Below are positions 5,058 through 7,653 of a DNA stretch of 7,653 bases, piece after piece. Position numbers and translations under genes: made by a program. Source of the stretch: Promethearchaeota archaeon. Lineage in GTDB: Archaea; Asgardarchaeota; Lokiarchaeia; Sigyniarchaeales; SOKP01. The notes beneath the pieces were generated by a model. It made no database searches. It worked only from the letters and a program-made list of their open reading frames with translations, and was not told the DNA's origin. The stretch is taken from NCBI GenBank assembly GCA_016840695.1, contig JAEORV010000060.1:1-7653 (forward strand), written 5' to 3'. Within the stretch, counting starts at the first letter, position 1; every line of letters starts with the position of its first letter.

Positions 5058-6773
5058 ATGACAGAAAAATCATTAGGCTCGTTTTCGCTGGTATTACATT
5101 CTCATTTACCTTGGGTTCTAGGACATGGAGTGTGGCCTCACGGCACTTCATGGGTAAACGAAGCGGCAGCTGAAACCTATCTGCCTCTTTTAATGGAGCT
5201 TTACAAGCTCGTTGACGATGGTTATCATCCTAAATTGACAATTGGATTGACTCCGGTATTATGCGAGATGTTAAAAAGCCACTCGTTTACTGACGGCTTT
5301 TTAGGCTACTTAGACGAAAAAATTGGAGCCGCATTGCACGATTACGACGATTTCACCGAAAATAAATACGAGGAAGGTCGCATTAGACTGACTAAATGGT
5401 GGGAAGAATTCTACGAATCAATGAAAGAAATTTTTGTACACCGCTTTAACCGAGACATCGTTGGTGCGTTCAAAAAACTTCAAGACGATAACTTGGTTGA
5501 CATCATAACGTGTGGAGCTACTCACGGATACGCTCCCTTACTTTCAAAGGACACATCAATTGACGCTCAATTCAAGACAGCTGTGGATAATTACAAAAAA
5601 CATTTTGGCAGGGCCCCCACGGGTGTGTGGCTTCCTGAATGCGCCTATCGTCCAGGATATCGATGGAAGAATCCTATTTCCGGAGAGGAGTCAGATCGTC
5701 CTGGTATCGAGTATTTCTTGGCGAAGAATGGCCTTAAATATTTTTTCGTAGACACCGCTTTATTATTAGGTGGAAAATCGCAAGGCGTTTACGCAGCGCG
5801 ATTCCCTTTACTAAAAGAATTATGGAAGCAATTTGCATCCCAGTACGAGGAAATTCCCGTGTCGTTTGAGAAATCCCCTTACGAACCATACTTAGTTTCA
5901 ACTCAATCTGCAGAAGCTCCCGTTGCTTTTTTCACGCGCGACGAAAAAACGGGAATTGTCGTGTGGTCAGGCGAGCACGGATATCCTGGATGTGCTGAAT
6001 ACTTAGATTTTCATAAGAAGCATTACCCCGGCGGATTACGTTATTGGAAAGTAACTGGTGCTAAAATTGATCTGGGTAAAAAAATGCTTTATTGGCCAGA
6101 CGATATACCCGGAAAGTTGGATGAAAATGCTGGGCATTACGTTAACTTGATTAAAGACATTCTTAGAGAACATAATAGCAAATTTGGAAATCATGGCATC
6201 GTGGTTGCCCCCTATGACTGTGAATTGTTCGGGCATTGGTGGTTTGAAGGAAATTGGTGGCTCGCGCGGGTTTTAAGGTGGTTAGAAGACGATCCCGAAG
6301 TGGAATTGACTCACACGAGAAATTTCGTCGAACAAAACCCTCCAAATAAGGTCGTTCAAATCATAGAAGGCTCGTGGGGTCAAGGTTCAAGCCACTGGGT
6401 ATGGTTGAATGAATGGACTACTTGGACCTGGGAAAAGATATACGAATGCGAGGGAAAGAGCGAAGAAATCATTGCGAGATACAAAAATAATGGTGACAAA
6501 TCCATGTTAAAAATCCTGAAACAGATGGCAAGGGAGCTTCTACTCTTACAGAGTTCCGATTGGCAGTTTTTAATCTCAACGTGGAGTGCAAGGGATTACG
6601 CAGAAAATAGAATGGCCTTACACTATGAGAACTTCAACAGGCTATATGAAATGGCTTCTAAGTACGGTTCTGGACAAAATGTAGATGAAGGTGAATGGCA
6701 TTTCCTGGGCATTTTAGAAAGCAACGACGGAATATTTATGGACCTTGATTTAGAACCGTTTGCTAAAAAATAG
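5058..6773 (+). CDS. GH57 1,4-alpha-glucan branching enzyme
   Basis: This family-57 glycoside hydrolase of the branching-enzyme group transfers a cut alpha-1,4-glucan chain to an alpha-1,6 position in glycogen-like polymers (EC 2.4.1.18) and acts in the cytosol. Conserved regions are in order: LHSHLPWV (13-20), GATHGYAPL (153-161), GVWLPECAYRPG (189-200) with the nucleophile E194, FTRDEKTGIVVWSGEHGYPG (292-311), and APYDCELFGHWWFEG (384-398) with the acid/base D387. GSWGQGSSHWVW (438-449) and the C-terminal helical domain SSDWQFLIST with RDYAENR follow (499-518). The closest well-known relatives are TK1436 of Thermococcus kodakarensis and TTHA1902 of Thermus. At 571 residues it is slightly longer than the 520-residue bacterial type and lacks the long C-terminal extension of TK1436. 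Residues about 246-285 look longer than in relatives. There is no signal peptide. It is divergent from the mutase-like gene and convergent with a nucleotidyltransferase gene, which fits alpha-glucan synthesis. An amylase-type activity is the less likely alternative. Confidence 0.94.
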   Translation: MTEKSLGSFSLVLHSHLPWVLGHGVWPHGTSWVNEAAAETYLPLLMELYKLVDDGYHPKLTIGLTPVLCEMLKSHSFTDGFLGYLDEKIGAALHDYDDFTENKYEEGRIRLTKWWEEFYESMKEIFVHRFNRDIVGAFKKLQDDNLVDIITCGATHGYAPLLSKDTSIDAQFKTAVDNYKKHFGRAPTGVWLPECAYRPGYRWKNPISGEESDRPGIEYFLAKNGLKYFFVDTALLLGGKSQGVYAARFPLLKELWKQFASQYEEIPVSFEKSPYEPYLVSTQSAEAPVAFFTRDEKTGIVVWSGEHGYPGCAEYLDFHKKHYPGGLRYWKVTGAKIDLGKKMLYWPDDIPGKLDENAGHYVNLIKDILREHNSKFGNHGIVVAPYDCELFGHWWFEGNWWLARVLRWLEDDPEVELTHTRNFVEQNPPNKVVQIIEGSWGQGSSHWVWLNEWTTWTWEKIYECEGKSEEIIARYKNNGDKSMLKILKQMARELLLLQSSDWQFLISTWSARDYAENRMALHYENFNRLYEMASKYGSGQNVDEGEWHFLGILESNDGIFMDLDLEPFAKK

Positions 6774-6774
6774 T

Positions 6775-6798
6775 CTTGTTTATTTTATTATCTTTTTT
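6775..6798 (+). terminator. T-rich tract, probable transcription terminator after GH57
   Basis: Directly after the GH57 stop codon the plus strand is T-rich and ends in a run of six T (6793-6798), with no evident hairpin. This is the usual intrinsic terminator form in archaea. It lies in the 32-base gap between convergent genes. On the other strand only a TTTT follows the nucleotidyltransferase stop, so termination for that gene is less clear. Confidence 0.45.
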
Positions 6799-6805
6799 AA
6801 AACTT

Positions 6806-7653
6806 TTAAATTTGCTGCCCCATGTCAATGGTTGTATCTCTCAACTTGGTGTTATCACTGATCTTGCAATAAGGCCCAATGACAACTTTCTTCAAATCGA
6901 CACCCTCGCCAATTTCGCAATCGTTGCAAATGATCGATTCGTCGATGCTTGATCCTGCCCCAATCATCACGTTTTCCCAGATCACGCTCTTTTCGATGGT
7001 CGTTTCTTGCCCTATCATGACATTGCTCCCAATGGAACTCAATGCTTTTATTTTAATCTTGCCGTTTAACAAGACATTTTGACCGAAACACGTTGGCCGT
7101 TCTATGGCAATATCACTCCCGGAATCAATGATGCCCATGACAAAAATATCATCGTATTCCTTGCCATTTGGCGTGATCGGCCAGGCGTATTTTCGTAACA
7201 AGTCCCAATTTGCCCACATGTATGTTTGAGCATTGCCACAATCCAACCAGTAGTAGTTTTTCACGAAGCCATATAACTCATGATCTGTATTTTCTAAAAG
7301 GAAAGGAAAGACTTCGCCGCCAAAATCCATTAAATTAGCGTTATGATCGAGAACGTCGGCAATATCCTTCCTGAAGGCGTAAATTCCCGTGTTGATGATG
7401 TTCGTATGGAGAAAAAGATCGGTCCTCTGTGCCATACTGCTCAAATAGAGTTCCATTGGCGCAGGCTTTTCTAAAAAGAGGTATATCTTCCGATTATTGT
7501 CCAAAAGCACCACTCCGTATTGAGAGATATGAGACTCAACCGTCTTCATTGAAATTGTTGCAATACCTCCTTTTTCCGAGTGAAAATCCATGAATTTTCT
7601 CATCGGAAGGTTCGTCACGATGTCTGCCATTGAGATTATCACTTTTTCTGACT
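6806..7653 (-). CDS. Sugar-phosphate nucleotidyltransferase, 5' end outside the window
   Basis: This enzyme type joins a sugar 1-phosphate to an NTP to give an NDP-sugar plus pyrophosphate. The visible C-terminal 281 residues run off the right edge with the frame open, and the GTG at 7642 is inside the catalytic domain, not a start. About 100 N-terminal residues, including the GGxGTRL nucleotide-binding loop, must lie beyond. Counting from that GTG, one sees SMADIVTNL (4-12, D7 being the likely metal-binding Asp), QYGVVLLDNNRKIYLFLEKP (41-60), NTGIYAF (84-90), and YWLDCGNAQTYMWAN (131-145). A left-handed beta-helix of hexapeptide repeats follows (about 186-270, such as ALSSIGSNVMIG, ENVMIGAGSSI, CEIGEGV). 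This two-domain plan is shared by glucose-1-phosphate adenylyl-, uridylyl- and thymidylyltransferases and mannose-1-phosphate guanylyltransferases, and the base and sugar cannot be told from this part. Its place beside a branching enzyme makes glucose 1-phosphate, for glycogen, an attractive but unproven substrate. Confidence 0.92.
   Translation of the reverse strand, partial: SEKVIISMADIVTNLPMRKFMDFHSEKGGIATISMKTVESHISQYGVVLLDNNRKIYLFLEKPAPMELYLSSMAQRTDLFLHTNIINTGIYAFRKDIADVLDHNANLMDFGGEVFPFLLENTDHELYGFVKNYYWLDCGNAQTYMWANWDLLRKYAWPITPNGKEYDDIFVMGIIDSGSDIAIERPTCFGQNVLLNGKIKIKALSSIGSNVMIGQETTIEKSVIWENVMIGAGSSIDESIICNDCEIGEGVDLKKVVIGPYCKISDNTKLRDTTIDMGQQI

Noticed and set aside
6036..6345. Two minus-strand reading frames opposite the GH57 gene
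   Set aside because: They are antisense to the conserved acid/base region of the branching enzyme and have no initiation signals or recognisable motifs.
7640..7642. GTG as the start of the nucleotidyltransferase
   Set aside because: The frame is open upstream to the window edge and the residues around this codon belong to the inner part of the catalytic domain, so the gene is truncated by the window and does not start here.

Overview
The window looks like a piece of an archaeal chromosome, most plausibly an Asgard (Lokiarchaeia-type) archaeon. The gene that settles the domain is a full-length RadA recombinase. Its core and C-terminus are archaeal, but its Walker A (GEYRTGKTQ) and the [10 protein letters not shown] segment read like eukaryotic Rad51/Dmc1. 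The AT-rich DNA, TATA-like boxes, GGTG-type Shine-Dalgarno site and GH57 branching enzyme also fit an archaeon. The Asgard placement is inference; no marker such as ribosomal RNA is present.

Layout, left to right. Two plus-strand genes lie about 20 to 50 bases apart: a PfkB-family kinase (4-978) that resembles plant myo-inositol kinases, and a small membrane-bound YdjM/DUF457-type putative metal-dependent hydrolase (about 1001/1031-1591). The second gene meets radA (1614-2609, minus) tail to tail. Upstream of radA on the same strand are a seven-helix membrane protein of unknown function (2721-3404) and a phosphohexomutase-superfamily protein (3505-4884). A 173-base divergent promoter region with two short inverted repeats separates the latter from a GH57 1,4-alpha-glucan branching enzyme (5058-6773, plus). 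The branching enzyme meets, tail to tail, a sugar-phosphate nucleotidyltransferase (minus) whose N-terminus lies beyond the right edge.

The right half has a carbohydrate theme. The nucleotidyltransferase probably makes an NDP-sugar, the GH57 enzyme branches an alpha-glucan such as glycogen, and the mutase-like protein has the fold of the enzyme that would supply hexose 1-phosphate. However, the mutase-like protein has lost all four motifs needed for catalysis, so it is probably a pseudoenzyme with a structural or regulatory role. This is the most unusual item in the window.

Seven genes fill the window and no gap exceeds about 175 bases. I see no tRNA, rRNA, CRISPR array, insertion sequence or phage gene. 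Apart from the inactive mutase homologue, the unusual start of the hydrolase gene and the divergent intergenic region, this reads as ordinary housekeeping chromosome. I found no convincing new multi-gene system.
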